Of a stretch of DNA of 64,000 nucleotides, positions 1 to 12,085 are shown one piece after another. The stretch's first letter is position 1; each line of letters begins with the position of its first letter. A program made the translations under genes and the position numbers. Origin of the DNA: Polytrichum commune (taxonomy: Eukaryota > Streptophyta > Polytrichopsida > Polytrichales > Polytrichaceae); contig OX485806.1 in assembly GCA_950295325.1 (NCBI GenBank), positions 6,200,001 to 6,264,000 of the forward strand, written 5' to 3'. Below the pieces are notes generated by a model. That model saw only the letters and a program-made list of their open reading frames with translations, was not told the origin of the DNA and did not search any database.

Positions 1-190
1 ACATCCTTGAGCCACTTCCGTAAGGTAGCTTCATTAGGATTTTGCCAAAGAGCTTGCCAAAATAAATGAGAGCTTGTGGTAGTTGTTCCACATTGGATCC
101 ATCAAGGTGCCATCTAAGTGTTGTAAGGCCTGGTAAAAATTTTAAGCTTGCAAAGCTCATTTGAACAGATGTGAGTAAGAGGCTCCCTGC
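1..190 (-). other. open, weakly leucine-rich-repeat-like stretch at window edge
   Basis: Read on the minus strand, one frame stays open to the window edge and contains a weak leucine-rich pattern with short pieces such as FLPGLTTLRWHLDG and VEQLPQAL, reminiscent of the LRR part of plant NB-LRR genes. Other frames are broken. It is short and lies at the edge, so it may be the end of a gene outside the window or chance. Nothing else is recognisable up to about 430, where the first TBL exon begins. Confidence 0.2.
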
Positions 191-430
191 CACGAAGAGT
201 ATAGCCCTTTCTTCAAGCTCTTAGCCTCTAGTATAAAAGGGGCCTTAGATCCATCCAAACTGTGACATGTTGGCAATGGACTTTGATGATTCATGATTTG
301 CCTCTTCTTGTCCTCCACCTATCCAGTTGAATGCTATTGACACACCTTGGCTTTAGGTATACCTTCGGCCGTCTCTTGATTCAATACAGAATAATGAATT
401 AGGTCTTATTTTCAGTATTCAACATTTAAG

Positions 431-3400
431 GATTGAGTAGATTTGATGTACTCAAAATTTCCACAAGGCTTACTGATTTCTTGCAACTTAAAAACGGCCA
501 GATGCAACCAGATAATGCAAATGCAGAGACTGAATCTGGCTCTTCGGAGGATAAAACTTCTAGCCTGGTGAAAGATAAGGAAGGTGATACTCATGCATAT
601 GCGGAGGCTACAGACATGGTGACTGGGGAACCCGCCCTGATTAACAATACTGCAACTTTAGTGAAAGATGGAAACAGTACTGCATTGAACTCTACCAAGG
701 GTGAAGTGGAGGCCAATTCAAGTACCAACAATACTGCATTGAAGTCTACCAAGGGTGAAGTGGAGGCCAATTCAAGTACCAACAACACTGCATTGAACTC
801 TACCAAGGGTGAAGTGGAGGCCAATTTAAGTACCAACAATACTACACAAGAGTCCAAGACCCCAAAGGCAGTGTCGTCAGGGGATGGAAACAGCGTGATA
901 GTGATGGAGACACCAGAAAACACCACACATTCAGGTACAAGAGTTTGAATTCACTCAAAGGTTTATGACATTTAATGTCAGTTGTAATTATTTGAAGTTT
1001 ATAAGAGTGCAATGATTTCTTATAATGAATGTCATTTTCACAAGCAGAGTACAAATAGGTAGGATGGACAGTATAACAAATAATAGACTTTTCTTGGTTC
1101 AAATTTACATGATTCTTAGTGAATAGTTATAGTCCTGTGTAATTCCAGATAGTGAGTGACACGAAATACCAGAAACAGCACTGTACAACAACTAAATTTC
1201 CTTGGTTAATTTATGATCTCTTTGAGTTTCTCATAGATTGATTTATCATGTCCTCTACGACACTCTTATTCCTGGGCATCCCCTTCTCAGTGTCGGGGGT
1301 TGTTGCTGTGGTTTAATGTAATCTCCTTGGCAATGGAAATTCATTGTTCACTCAAAAAGAGAAGGGACAAAACGACACTTTTTAAACTGAAGCATTTGGT
1401 TTCCTTCAAGCATTGCAGGAGCCTGTGACCTAGTGAAAGGGAAGTGGGTCCCGGATGCTCGGCCACCAGATTACACTAATGAGACTTGCAGATTCATCCA
1501 AGGCCACCAGAATTGCATGAAAAATGGGCGTCCAGATGTTGGGTACTTGCACTGGAAGTGGCAGCCAGACCAATGTGACCTGCCGCGAATCAATGCGAAA
1601 TCTTTCTTAAAAGCTATGCGGGATCGGTCCATGGTATTTGCGGGTGACTCCATTGCACGCAACCAGTTCCAGTCCCTCCTGTGTCTTCTTTCACAGGTAT
1701 TAATAATTATTTCATTCCTGCATGGTGCAAACCCATTGTAACATTTTCTAGTCTAGAGTTCTATCTAATGCATTACCACTCCTCCATGAGCTACTGGAAA
1801 GGTTGAGCCACAACCCAACAGCACTTCTATTCTAAAGCTTACCCCATGCCTTACGTTAAAAGTGGGAATTTATAACTTATTTCGACAAAGCCTCTATAAC
1901 TTATAGTCGACGTAAAGTCCTAGTCAACTAAGTCCCATACATGGAATTTAAAATAACCATAGGTATATTGAAGTCAAAAGTTCTTTGGAAGGGTTGGGCA
2001 AGGTGTATATGTCAACTGAATATTGTTTCCTGCTGGTTTTCTCTTGATTGATTCCATTAGATCATTCTGCCTCAATTTGGATGCTTCTGATTTAGATTGC
2101 ACACATTTCAGGTGGAGGATCCCAAAAACATATACCATACAGAAGATGATCGAGACAACGTTCACCTTTTTCCAACGTATAATTTCACACTTGCAATCTA
2201 CTGGTCACCATATCTTGTGTATGTGGAGGACAAGATGATGACTTGGCCTGCTGACAACAAAACTGAACGAGTTGCCCACATTCATGTTGACAAACTTGAC
2301 GATGCCTGGGTTAATCGAATTTCTGGCGTCGATTTTCTACAGCTTTCAACAGGTAGTTAGCCAGCTACTGGAAAACAGTTCTCTTTCAGGTCACTTACAT
2401 TCAGAAAAACAATACCACCAAAAGCGTTAAGTCTCTAGGCTGATCTACACTATCTGTCACGTCTCACATAATTGTCTGCCGGTTACTTCAAAGCCATTGT
2501 TTGTGAAATCTGGGACAAAGCCTTGGAGGTGTGACCATATACAGACTGATGTAATAAGCTACCTTCCTACTTGGTAAGCGAAGAAGAATCTAGATTATTT
2601 ACCAGAGTTTGACCAAATGTGGCAAGTCTTTTAGCAAGTCTTTAGCAGGCTGATCTACACCATTGGTGATACCTCTTATTGGCTGCTGGTTACTTGAAAG
2701 CCATTGTTTGTGAAATCCGGGACAGATCAATCTTAGAAAACGTGACTGGTTTTCCTCGTGATTAATATTTTGATCCATCCTGCAGGGCAATGGTGGTTCA
2801 AGAGGGGTCTGTTTCTAGAGAAGGGCAAGGCTCTAGGTGGCCATGTGTGCGATGGATGGGAAGGGTGTGTGAAGGAGATTGGATTTGCCGACCCCTACCG
2901 AATGGCAGTCCACAATATTCTCGAGGGCAGCCTGTCTGCCGCTGGCTACAAGGGCGTCACCGTGTTCCGAACGTTCGGGCCGGACCACTTCGAGGATGGG
3001 CGATGGGACACCGGTGGCAAGTGTGCGCGCACATCCCCGGGGGGTGTGCCTGTCAGCTTCCTCACTGAGTGGATGTATGGCATTCAGAAGGAACAGTTCC
3101 TAAATGTCACTGGTATGTACACCGTTAATGCCCCCTTCCCACCTGACTTTAGCTAAGCCTAAAAGTTGGTTCTAACAACCGTTAATGCCTTCGCACCATC
3201 GACATGATCTAGTGCCGAGCCTAGTTGGCAAATGATGTGGCATGGCTTAAAAGTGGAGGTTTTAAGCCTCAAGCACCGACCCTCCCATCGGTACCTAAAC
3301 ATGAGGCAAGAATATAGGGGCTTTAAAAGTGTCACCTCCCGCCCTTGTGATTGGTTGCTTTTCAGTCTTAGCTATGAGGGCACGAGAAGCTCCATTAACA

Positions 3401-4368
3401 AAAACCGATGGTAAGATAGGTGAGTAGTAAGGCATTTGGGGATGGGACAAAAACTACCCAACACATGATTGCTTGGTAGATAAAACGTTGAACATGTGTG
3501 AAAGCTACTTAACTAAAACCTACTTGACAATCTCCGGAGCAAGTTCTTGTAGGTGCATTGGGATAGCCGGATGCCTCCGCTATAACCAAGGGAGCTTTAC
3601 CCGGTTTTTAGGAAATACTTTGGGTCTTAGCTAAAGTCAGGTGGGAAGGGGGCATAACCCAATTAATCCCTTTTTTTGGGTCTGGTTAAGGGAAGAAACC
3701 CAACGTTGGACCATTCGACATGGGCATTCGACCCAAATGACTGGAGTCAAGAAATCTATGAGATTTGCATATTTATCTTGACTTCAAGTCATTTGTTCGA
3801 CCCAAATGGTTGGAGTCGAGAAATCTACGAGATTTGCAGATTTATCTTGACTTTAAATCATTTGTGTCGTGTCAAATGGGAGTGTGCTCTAGGTCCATGT
3901 TTCCTCCTAGTGATGATATTTTTCAATATGGGGACATGCTTTGTGGGCCTGGGAATATGTGGGCGCAATCTCTTTGGAATTCCACAAGAGCACCAATCCA
4001 AGTGGAATCTAGTTATTTTCGACAGGATCTCGAGTGCCACCTATGCGGGAACAACCAATGAGCTTGTTTCAGGGCATATAGCTTCTTCTTCTTTTTATAG
4101 AAAGAGAACACTCAAACATAGATGAATAATGTTTTGTGCAGGAGAGGTGAAGTCTTCCTCTAAAGATCGATTGAAGCTTTTGGACATCACGTTACTTGCA
4201 AACATTCGTGCAGATGGGCACCCAAACTCATACAGGGAGTTTCAACCCTTTGGAAAAGATCACAAGAAACCTATCCAGAATGACTGTCTCCACTGGTGCT
4301 TACCAGGGCCCATTGACACATGGAATGACCTCCTTGTGGAGTCTTTGCATAACGAGATCTACAGGTGA
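431..4368 (+). CDS. TBL-family cell-wall polysaccharide O-acetyltransferase, 5 exons (5' end incomplete)
   Basis: This is a PMR5N/PC-esterase protein of the TRICHOME BIREFRINGENCE-LIKE family, whose Golgi members O-acetylate xylan, xyloglucan or mannan. Exons are about 431-934, 1419-1696, 2112-2352, 2786-3112 and 4142-4368. Every junction is GT-AG and keeps the frame. Exon 1 codes a low-complexity Asn/Ser/Thr-rich stalk. Exon 2 carries the PMR5N start (CDLVKGKWV), the conserved cysteines, and the GDS block (FAGDSIARNQ) holding the catalytic Ser. Exon 3 has the YNFTLAIYWSPYLVY signature. Exon 4 holds the WWFKRG and TVFRTFGPDHFE stretches. Exon 5 has the C-terminal catalytic Asp/His block DCLHWCLPGPIDTWNDLL and ends at TGA 4366-4368. 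Family members normally begin with an N-terminal signal anchor. None is visible and the exon-1 frame is closed by TAA at 427, so the first exon probably lies upstream of the window. The ending resembles the xyloglucan-acetylating (AXY4-like) branch, but that subgroup call is tentative. Confidence 0.93.
676..837 (+). repeat. three 54-bp in-frame tandem repeats in the TBL stalk
   Basis: Three nearly identical 54-bp units (starting at 676, 730 and 784) each encode 18 residues of the form NTALKSTKGEVEANSSTN. Each unit contributes N-x-S/T sequons, so the stalk between the presumed membrane anchor and the PMR5N domain is predicted to be heavily N-glycosylated. The near-identity at DNA level points to recent expansion. 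Confidence 0.9.
3727..3864 (+). repeat. 69-bp tandem duplication in TBL intron 4
   Basis: Two consecutive copies of a 69-bp unit begin with ttcgacccaaatg at 3727 and 3796 and differ at a handful of bases. They lie in the about 1.0-kb last intron (3113-4141), which otherwise shows no recognisable element. Confidence 0.85.
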
Positions 4369-7140
4369 CAAAATGCTTTGGCCCTTCAACCTGAATCATT
4401 TAGGGGACCTTTCAAAGATGAGTTGGCTAACTGCAATTACCCCACCCCATGAAATTATAGGCTACCCTTCAGGAATTAGTGGGATGATTCACCGTAAACC
4501 CTAAACCCTGACTACCACCATCGTCGAGTAATTTCGGAGGAAGCCAGTCCGCGAGAATGAAATAACCATGAATATTTTCTGCTATGGCATTGAAAAAATG
4601 GACATGGAGAGGGGATGGGGGTGATCAGCTGGACTTTCATCATAGTTTGCTTGCGGTGCCCAGAGGAAGATTGTTCACATATAAAGGGGAGCCAGGCTAG
4701 ACTTCAATGGTTGCAGGAGCAACAGAACAAATTAGGGGACATAATGCAACTGTTAAGGATCAGTGTGCATTTGTTACCCAATATTCTCCTAGCAAGCTAG
4801 ACTAGTAGTTTGTTTACTTCGAGGAAAAGAGGGCGCCAGTGAAGTCATTTGGTGTTTTGCAATAGGACTATGTGTAGATACCAAGTCCGCCACTGTTGGT
4901 AAATAGCTGCTAAAAAGCTTGTAGATTACATCATCATGTTTTTTCGCTTGCAAAGTGTAAGCTTGCAACAAACTCAATAATATTCTACATTGAGTTGATC
5001 AACAGAGACTAGAATAAAGTCATGTCAGTGCCTGCACTACTTCGGTCATTTGAATTTATCATATGCTGGTCATCACTTCGCTATTTTCTAACTAAGGTAG
5101 GCATATCCTAAAACCAACACATGCCCCAAAACCGACATAATATACAACTGCCATACATTTGAGGGCTTTAAATGTTTCACCAAAGTACATGGTGTTGGTT
5201 TCATAAGGGAAAGGGAGTAAGGCGACTTGCAGATAACCTCAATAGGGGTCACATGGAAATTTGGAATAAATTGTTGGCCTTTTGGTGCTCACGAATACCT
5301 TCAAATTTGTTGTCTAAATGACATGTATCTGATGGTAGAAGACAATACAAAGCTGCCATTCGTTGTAGACGCATATTCTTACCCTGCCTACTCACCAATT
5401 GGATCCAGGAAATATTAGATTACACACAGCTATGAAATGGACTCAATCGCAGTTTTCAAGGTGCATTGCAACAGAAGGAACATATATGATTGTGGTGTGG
5501 AGAATGATTATGTAAGAGGCAAAGTCATTGAAATGCTAGTATTAGATGTCAGCCTTCAAGAGCATACCTCAAAGCAGTCAAGGACTCTGGACTGATACAC
5601 CTGGGTATGGATTCTCCTCTTCCTGTATCTGCAAGCTAATAAAGACAAAACCATATAGTAAAGGTAGACATGTCTTATGCAATCACCTACTTTTGGTTGT
5701 GAATTGGTATTATATTCTCCGAAGACAAAGACTTCCAGTATTATTCTAAGTATCAACACAACATCTCATCGGTAGCCTAAAAGTCAATGATCAACACCTG
5801 CTCAATATTAGGAAACACTTTGTGCACACCTATACAACCACTTAAGATCACATATCTGCTCTTTGGAAATTCGTCACAGATAGATATTTTATCATCTTGA
5901 GCTCGTTCTCATACTATTGGATTTGTGCAAGATTTGCTAATCCACTGAGTTTTTGTCCAAAATTTATTGGACATCACAAGAAATCAAGCCTCCCAGAAGT
6001 AATCACAATAGCTCATCTACCTTCGTTTTTGGATCGACCACCAATTGTGCCAAGCTCTTCTCAATACACAGAAACATGCTACCTTCTCCCTATTGAAGTC
6101 TGGAGAAGTGTTTCCAGTCGCTATGAACTGAACCAGTTCTATCCCAGGTCAATAACTTTGAAGCAAAGTCTCTTAAATTAGAGCCTCCACGATGAGAATG
6201 AAGATGACTTTACAGAATCACCTATATTTTGCTGAAGCTTGTTGGGGTATGCTTACATTTTGACTTCAAGAACTGTTCCTGTAGCCTTGTGTCTTCTACC
6301 TTTGAAACTACTCTCAATGTTCGCCATGATCTACCTTCATCATTCAGGAAAGCTGAGCTTGACTTGGAATTTGGAAATCCAGACAGTATTATGAAATGTC
6401 TGAGATCTTTCAAATTCACATCAAATGCAATTACTGAGTAATCAGTTGAACCCTAAACCCTAAACCCTAAACCCTAACCCTAAAACCCTAACATTTTCAT
6501 TTGGAAAGTCTACTCACCAATATTTGCAAGCTTATCATCAATGAGGCTCCCATATCTGAGGCAGAGTTGGAAGTTGGCTGCATAGGGAAAAGTGACCTTG
6601 ATAAATGAAGCTGCCATTTTCTTTCCACAGCTGTCACATTTTGAAGCTGCTCTTCAGAATAACTGCTCACGACCGTGATGCAGTGACCTGAAAACATATG
6701 ACCGTATCAATATCGAAGATATAATCGCTTAAGCATATCGAAGATATAATCACTTAAGCATACCAAAGATATAAACCTAAGAGATGCCCATGATTTCTAA
6801 GGTTGATTCAATGTTCAACCATGATAACAATAGTAACAGAATTATAGCTTGAATACATCATGATATGGGCACCAACAATCAAAGCATATGTCAACCAAGG
6901 AAGTGAATTATGGTAATCCATGAACCTCAAAAACTTGTATACTTCTCTTAAACACCATAGGCTAGTGAAGATGCTGACCATGATCAGTTCAACTTGCAAA
7001 GCTAGTCTAATGAAAATTGTGGAAACAAATTATCACAATTGCTGAATTCTCGAACAAGTTTACCTGTTAGCAAGGTTTCCAAGTGACAGACCACAATGAT
7101 GATGACGCTTGAGGGCATGTCAAATGCACAGTTGATTCTA
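4369..7140. other. intergenic; unassigned short open stretches and a telomere-type repeat
   Basis: The stretch separates the TBL gene from the kinase on the opposite strand. Several modest plus-strand open stretches (5227-5418, 5897-6181, 6229-6441) look slightly protein-like, but I recognise no domain, splice chain or catalytic motif. They may be debris of an old gene. A plant telomere-like repeat sits at 6451-6490. Confidence 0.4.
6451..6490 (+). repeat. interstitial telomere-like repeat (CCCTAAA)n
   Basis: About five to six consecutive CCCTAAA/CCCTAA units are present, the plant-type telomere motif (TTTAGGG on the other strand). A shorter version (aaccctaaaccctg) occurs at about 4496-4509. 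Arrays this short are common inside plant genomes, often as telo-boxes or scars of break repair, and do not mean that this is a chromosome end. Confidence 0.9.
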
Positions 7141-9138
7141 CTATCTTTTTGCAAAAACTTTCAAATCATATTGCTCAAGCTTGCAAACCCACAACTCTTT
7201 GCAGACTTGTGAGAAATCCGGTCGCTGAGCAGGCTTAGTGGCCCAACACCTGTTGATAAGCTGGGTAATGCGTGACGGAAATTCAAAATGTATCCTCGGT
7301 CTCTCTCCAGAGATGATTTTGTCGTAAATCTGACTGGGTGAAACACCCTCAAATGGCACACCACCAGTGAGTATCTCAAAACAGGTTACACCAAAACTGT
7401 AAACATCAGCAGGCCACTTGTAATCTATGGAGCTGACATCGTCTTTGAAAACCTCGGGAGCCCTCCATGGCCCGGTTCCTGCCATCTTCGTCACAAATCT
7501 TGTGCTCCCTGGTTGATACTTGGCTAACCCAAAATCTGCAAGTTTCACCACGAACCGATCTTCTTTTGCGCTCATTAACATCCATTGCTTCTCTTTTTCA
7601 CATACATGTTCCAATACTCTTGATGCCGGATGCGCACCAAACATCCAATGATTCACCAAAACATTTGCAGCCTTAAGATCCCTGTGCATAATCTTGCATT
7701 CTCTGAGATATTGCATTGCCTCAGCAATTTGTAGCATTATATCAATGGCGACAATGATAGGAAAAGGGCTGCCTAATTTGTTGTTGTTGGTGCTATTGCT
7801 CCTGCGCCGGTCTATTAGGGTTCGGAGATCTTGTTCCATAAGCTCCATGACAAGCATCCCAGTTGCGTTTTCCTCAATGAATGAGCATCCTATCAATTGC
7901 ACTATGTTTGGGTGCTGAACTGCAGCAAGAATTCCTGCCTCGGATTCAAAAACAGTTCTAGGGATGTTTCTCATTTCTTTGACTGCCACTTCCTCCCCCA
8001 ACCACTCCCTCTTTGACACAATTCCAAAGCTTCCCGCACCAACATTCGATTTCAAAACCAGATCTTGATGGTCAATTTGAGTGCTGTAGGAAGTGTAAGT
8101 TGGACACGGCAGAGGTCCTTCGAGCTTCCTCTTCAAGAAATTGATGATCTTTTGTTCATGTCCCTTCATTTTCACTGCCAGCCATTTCTTAGGCTTGAAT
8201 TTCTGCACAATGGTATTTAGGCTTTCAAGTAACGCCTTGAAATCCTCCTTTGCCCCCTCGACCAAACTAGTTTCCTTATTCGAGTCAACATCACATTCAT
8301 CATCAACTTTCACATCATGCGAGTCATGTCCATTCATCACAAGCAATAACCTATGTTTGTTTTTCAACCACTTGAATGTTGCTGAAGTGCAGGTTGAGCT
8401 ATTGAAGCTGCTGGAAGAATAATTTCCTGCAAAATGTTCCTGCACAATGCTGAATGCTAACTTCACCAGATCCAGACTCCATTCAACTTGTTGTAGCACA
8501 ACGCAGAACGCGTTTGATCTTCTCGTATTCTTTTGCTCTGGTGTAACATTGGACATCCACAAAACGGTTCTCCACCATTCTTTTCTTCGACATGTTTCAA
8601 GAAGTACTAAACCCTGCTCAAGTGAAGAAGCTAACTCGATAAGCGACCGAAAGCACAACACAAGCACCTTCATCCCTGCTTGTGAATCATTAACCTTGAT
8701 CTCTCTCGAAACCAATCCGTGTTTCAAGTGGAAATGATCGAACTGCTCAACCATTCTTGTGGATATTGAGTTTACAAGGTACTGCCATTGTGAGCGGTAC
8801 ACCACAACCATTTCCCATCCACGTTGCATTTCTTGAAGCATGTAGTGGCACACTCCCATGGTTTCAAGAATTGATTCGAGTACCCGCTTGAGGTCTAATT
8901 CGAAGATAGAATTCTCCAAAGCCATACTGCACTTATTTCTTCCGGAGGCACTGAAATCTACAATCCAGGTCTCAACTTCATCTTCATTATCATCATCACC
9001 ATCGTCATCATCGACTTTTTCCACACTTGCAGGCACGTCAAGCACATTATTCTCAATTGTAGTTATAACTGGCTTCAATTCTCGTACAGTAACATTGCTG
9101 ACTGAACAATGCTTGAGATGTATACTTCTGCATTTCAT
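7141..9138 (-). CDS. Ser/Thr (TKL-like) protein kinase with long N-terminal helical region
   Basis: A 665-residue ORF starts at ATG 9138. Residues about 1-70 form a linker with an acidic run at 43-55. Residues 70-340 are mostly helical, with a CRRKEWWR patch at 183-190. The kinase domain spans about 360-645: glycine loop GAGSFG at 367-372, VAVK lysine at 387, HRDLKAANVLV at 485, DFG at 535-537, the APE equivalent at 560-562, and WPADVYSFG. All catalytic residues are present, so it should be active, unlike the MLKL pseudokinases that also combine an N-terminal helical bundle with a kinase fold. About 30 extra residues lie between the catalytic loop and DFG. It lies 570 bp downstream of the TIR-NB gene on the same strand. 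The first residues could be read as a 3' exon of that gene through an AG at 9128-9129, since phase is compatible. As a stand-alone gene it would be a single-exon kinase of unknown substrate. Confidence 0.88.
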   Translation of the reverse strand: MKCRSIHLKHCSVSNVTVRELKPVITTIENNVLDVPASVEKVDDDDGDDDNEDEVETWIVDFSASGRNKCSMALENSIFELDLKRVLESILETMGVCHYMLQEMQRGWEMVVVYRSQWQYLVNSISTRMVEQFDHFHLKHGLVSREIKVNDSQAGMKVLVLCFRSLIELASSLEQGLVLLETCRRKEWWRTVLWMSNVTPEQKNTRRSNAFCVVLQQVEWSLDLVKLAFSIVQEHFAGNYSSSSFNSSTCTSATFKWLKNKHRLLLVMNGHDSHDVKVDDECDVDSNKETSLVEGAKEDFKALLESLNTIVQKFKPKKWLAVKMKGHEQKIINFLKRKLEGPLPCPTYTSYSTQIDHQDLVLKSNVGAGSFGIVSKREWLGEEVAVKEMRNIPRTVFESEAGILAAVQHPNIVQLIGCSFIEENATGMLVMELMEQDLRTLIDRRRSNSTNNNKLGSPFPIIVAIDIMLQIAEAMQYLRECKIMHRDLKAANVLVNHWMFGAHPASRVLEHVCEKEKQWMLMSAKEDRFVVKLADFGLAKYQPGSTRFVTKMAGTGPWRAPEVFKDDVSSIDYKWPADVYSFGVTCFEILTGGVPFEGVSPSQIYDKIISGERPRIHFEFPSRITQLINRCWATKPAQRPDFSQVCKELWVCKLEQYDLKVFAKR

Positions 9139-9705
9139 AGTTGACTAACTGAGATTATCATCATCCACTGACTGAGAACATGGATCACAGAAGACTTATA
9201 CCAAGGTTTTGTCACAATTTCTGAAAGCTACAGACAACACTTATCATGCAGCTGTAAACCCTTGAAGATCTGAAAGGGCCATTCCGCGACTCAAAATGTC
9301 ATCCGTAGGGGTTCTACATTACCTCTTGATATTCTTAGCTTAAAGCACAAGTGACATTATCTAAAATTAGGCCATCCATCATTTGCATCATTCCATTTGG
9401 AGCATACATATATGTAAAGCAAGCTATAAGGAGATTTGGGCTTGTATAAATGATCTACACCCAAACACACACCACGTAGATCTAATCACCATTGTCACAT
9501 ATGACTTTATATTCACTTCCTTTTTTTGATAGGTTGTGCTAAATATGGATTCAATACGATGGACCAAATTAAATAATTTTTCAATACTTGTTTGGGGCTC
9601 CTGCAGATCGTCACGTATTCCATATCGCACCCCCTGGTTCTTTAAAGATTGAGTATTTCAGCAATGTAGTATGGATTGTCAGTAGTTAGGGTTTCGCAAT
9701 GAAAC

Positions 9706-12085
9706 TTACTGGAAACTCTGCAACGGAGGAAGGTTGTACACACAGCTGTGCAAGGCATTGTTGGAACTACTCAAAGAATTTTCCTTGTAATTGGCATGAA
9801 GGAATGCTCCCAACTCCTTGATTGCCAAGGGATGATACTGCCTGGACCTAGATGCATTATCATTGGGAAAAGAACATTCTTCAAGAAACACTTCCAAAAC
9901 TCTTCGTTCTTCCTCTTGAATTGACGGAAGTGATCTTTCCGGGGCAGCAACTGAGAGCAACAACTCTGAAGCTTCTTCTTGATTCAGAATCGGGAGAGTC
10001 TTACAGTACTTGGAACGCTTCAATATTGATTTTAGAGTTAACTGACTCCGTGATGTGATCAACACCTTGCTGCCATTGAGGGGACTTAACCCTGCATTCA
10101 CATATGCTTGTGCTTCTTCTAAATTGTTCTCAACATTGTCTATGGCGAGAAACACAGGTTTCAGCCCCAGCCAGATTTCCAGCAGTCGATGTCCCTACAT
10201 AACAATTCCTCCAACAATGTCATTATTGCATAACCGAAAGGAAAATTCGATCCAACCAAAAAAAGGAAAGGATGACGCCTAGGTTTGCCAACATTAGCAT
10301 GAATGATAGTCTGTTTGCCCACATGCTACTGCCTCAATTAAGATTTGGACTCTTTTCTAAGGGCTGTGACCGAGGCAACTTCATCGCCCATTATTCCTCC
10401 ACTACTAGGCTCACCAAGCCCCTTGGTACCCATAACTTTTAAGATGATTGGTTGTCCTGGTGGATTATGGTGGGTAACACTAGCATGGCTTAGGAGAGAA
10501 TGGAACCTAGATCACTTGCAAGACGAGGATGAGTCCCAATCACTCAAGCTATTGACTGTATGCTCATCTAATCGTAAGAGATTAATAGAGGACTATATGG
10601 CTACTCATACCTCTTTCAGCTAGGGTTTTTGAGCTCCAGAGCATGCATAATTGGTTGCGATCGAAGGATATTATACACACCTGTGATTCAGAATGAACCT
10701 TGGCCACCACTTCTTTGCGAAGACCAGTTAAGGCCGTCAAAGCACGCTTCAACAAGACCAGAGGTTTCTCACTTCCCAGCTGCAAATGGCAAACCCTTCC
10801 TTGAAATTCTGATAGGAAATGGTTGCACAAGGCTTTACAAATGGTTGTCTTCCCCATGCCACCCATGCCATAAAACCCTAACAAATCACATCCAGGCTTA
10901 CTGGATACAGAATGCCTCCTTTCGAACATCATCGCTGCAACCTGCACACACCCATGTGACTTTGACATCAATCGGAAGACTGGGATTGAGTCAGTCTGCA
11001 CAAGAATCTGCCTTTGAACGGTCTGATCAAGGAAAACTTATCAATGACATCATGTGCTATTGAAGGGGTTCCAATGTGAGATAGGGTCTTAAATGGGGGA
11101 AGTAGAAGCAGACAAAATATCAATCTCCTATTCATTTAGCCATGTGATCGATGGGGAGGCAGCATCACTTGCAGGTGAACATGAACCGACATGTGAATGC
11201 CCTGTAGTGAGGGGGCAAATGAATCCAAGTAGGATAATTAGTCACCGCAACACTTAGATGCTTGAGAATAGTAGGAGGTCGCATAGATGATCAAATGGAA
11301 GGCAGTTGGTTGTGTGCACACATACAAGAGAGCAACCTTCTTGCAACCAGACTTGCAATCATAAATTCGTACTTGAGACATATCGTGGACAGGGAATACT
11401 TCACATTTGTCACAACGTGGATCCCTGATTTTTTTCCCTCCATTTACTGTATCTTTTTGGCATGGGAGAGGGGCACTAGAGCTCATTCAACTAGTCCACA
11501 TAGGTACTTTGCATTTATTTTTAATACCTGGCATAAGCGGTGACAACCTTTGACATGAGATGTATCATATGGCATTTTCAACGGACGAGTAATTTTCTGA
11601 ATTGCATTCACCACCTTGACCCGGAACTCCCCTTCCAAGATTCCATCAAACGCCAAGCCCTCGTCACAACAACAAATATACCGGATAGCCTCCATCCACA
11701 ACACGATGTTGATCCGCTCATCACTCTCCCAATACTCCATCCAAGAATGCTCATGCCTTCGGAGGTGAAGCGGCGAGAACTTGTAGAAAAGTGGGAGGAG
11801 CTTCAAATTAGGGTTCTCCCTTTTCTGAAACTGGACAAACCAGCTGAGCTCCTGCATCGGCCACTTGGACTCCATGTAGTCCCTGGACAAAACAAATACC
11901 ACAACCGCGCATTGGTTGGCCGCTTGCGCTATCATGGGTGCCAAATTTTCTCCCTTTGGAACGCTGTTTGGTCGCTGGTCAAAAAATGGAAAGTGGTTTA
12001 ATCTCTCCAACTCCACACAAAGTTGCTCCACAAAGTCCCTCTGATGTTTACTGTAGCTGATGAATATGTTGTGCAATGGCAACAA
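9706..12085 (-). CDS. TIR-NB immune-receptor-type protein, 3 exons (no LRR seen)
   Basis: Exons on the minus strand are about 12085-11528 (TIR), 10995-10681 (P-loop) and 10194-9710. Junctions are GT-AG and phase 0 between exons. The TIR domain opens with HNIFISYSKHQRDFVEQL and keeps the SKWPMQEL motif, whose Glu (about residue 79) corresponds to the NAD-hydrolase catalytic Glu of plant TIRs. Exon 2 carries the P-loop GMGGMGKTT. Exon 3 has kinase-2 VFLAIDNV, RNBS-B GSKVLITSRS and a weak GLPL equivalent (YHPLAIK). No MHD motif or LRR follows. Exon 3 either runs to the stop at 9706-9708, giving about 450 residues, or splices at a perfect GTAAGT donor (9709-9704) into downstream sequence. No in-frame ATG precedes the TIR within its exon, so a short 5' exon is missing from this model. 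The known family role is pathogen-triggered defence signalling; partners here are unknown. Confidence 0.85.

Noticed and set aside
6451..6490. Telomere repeat considered as a chromosome end
   Set aside because: Only about 40 bp, degenerate, and flanked by unique sequence on both sides.
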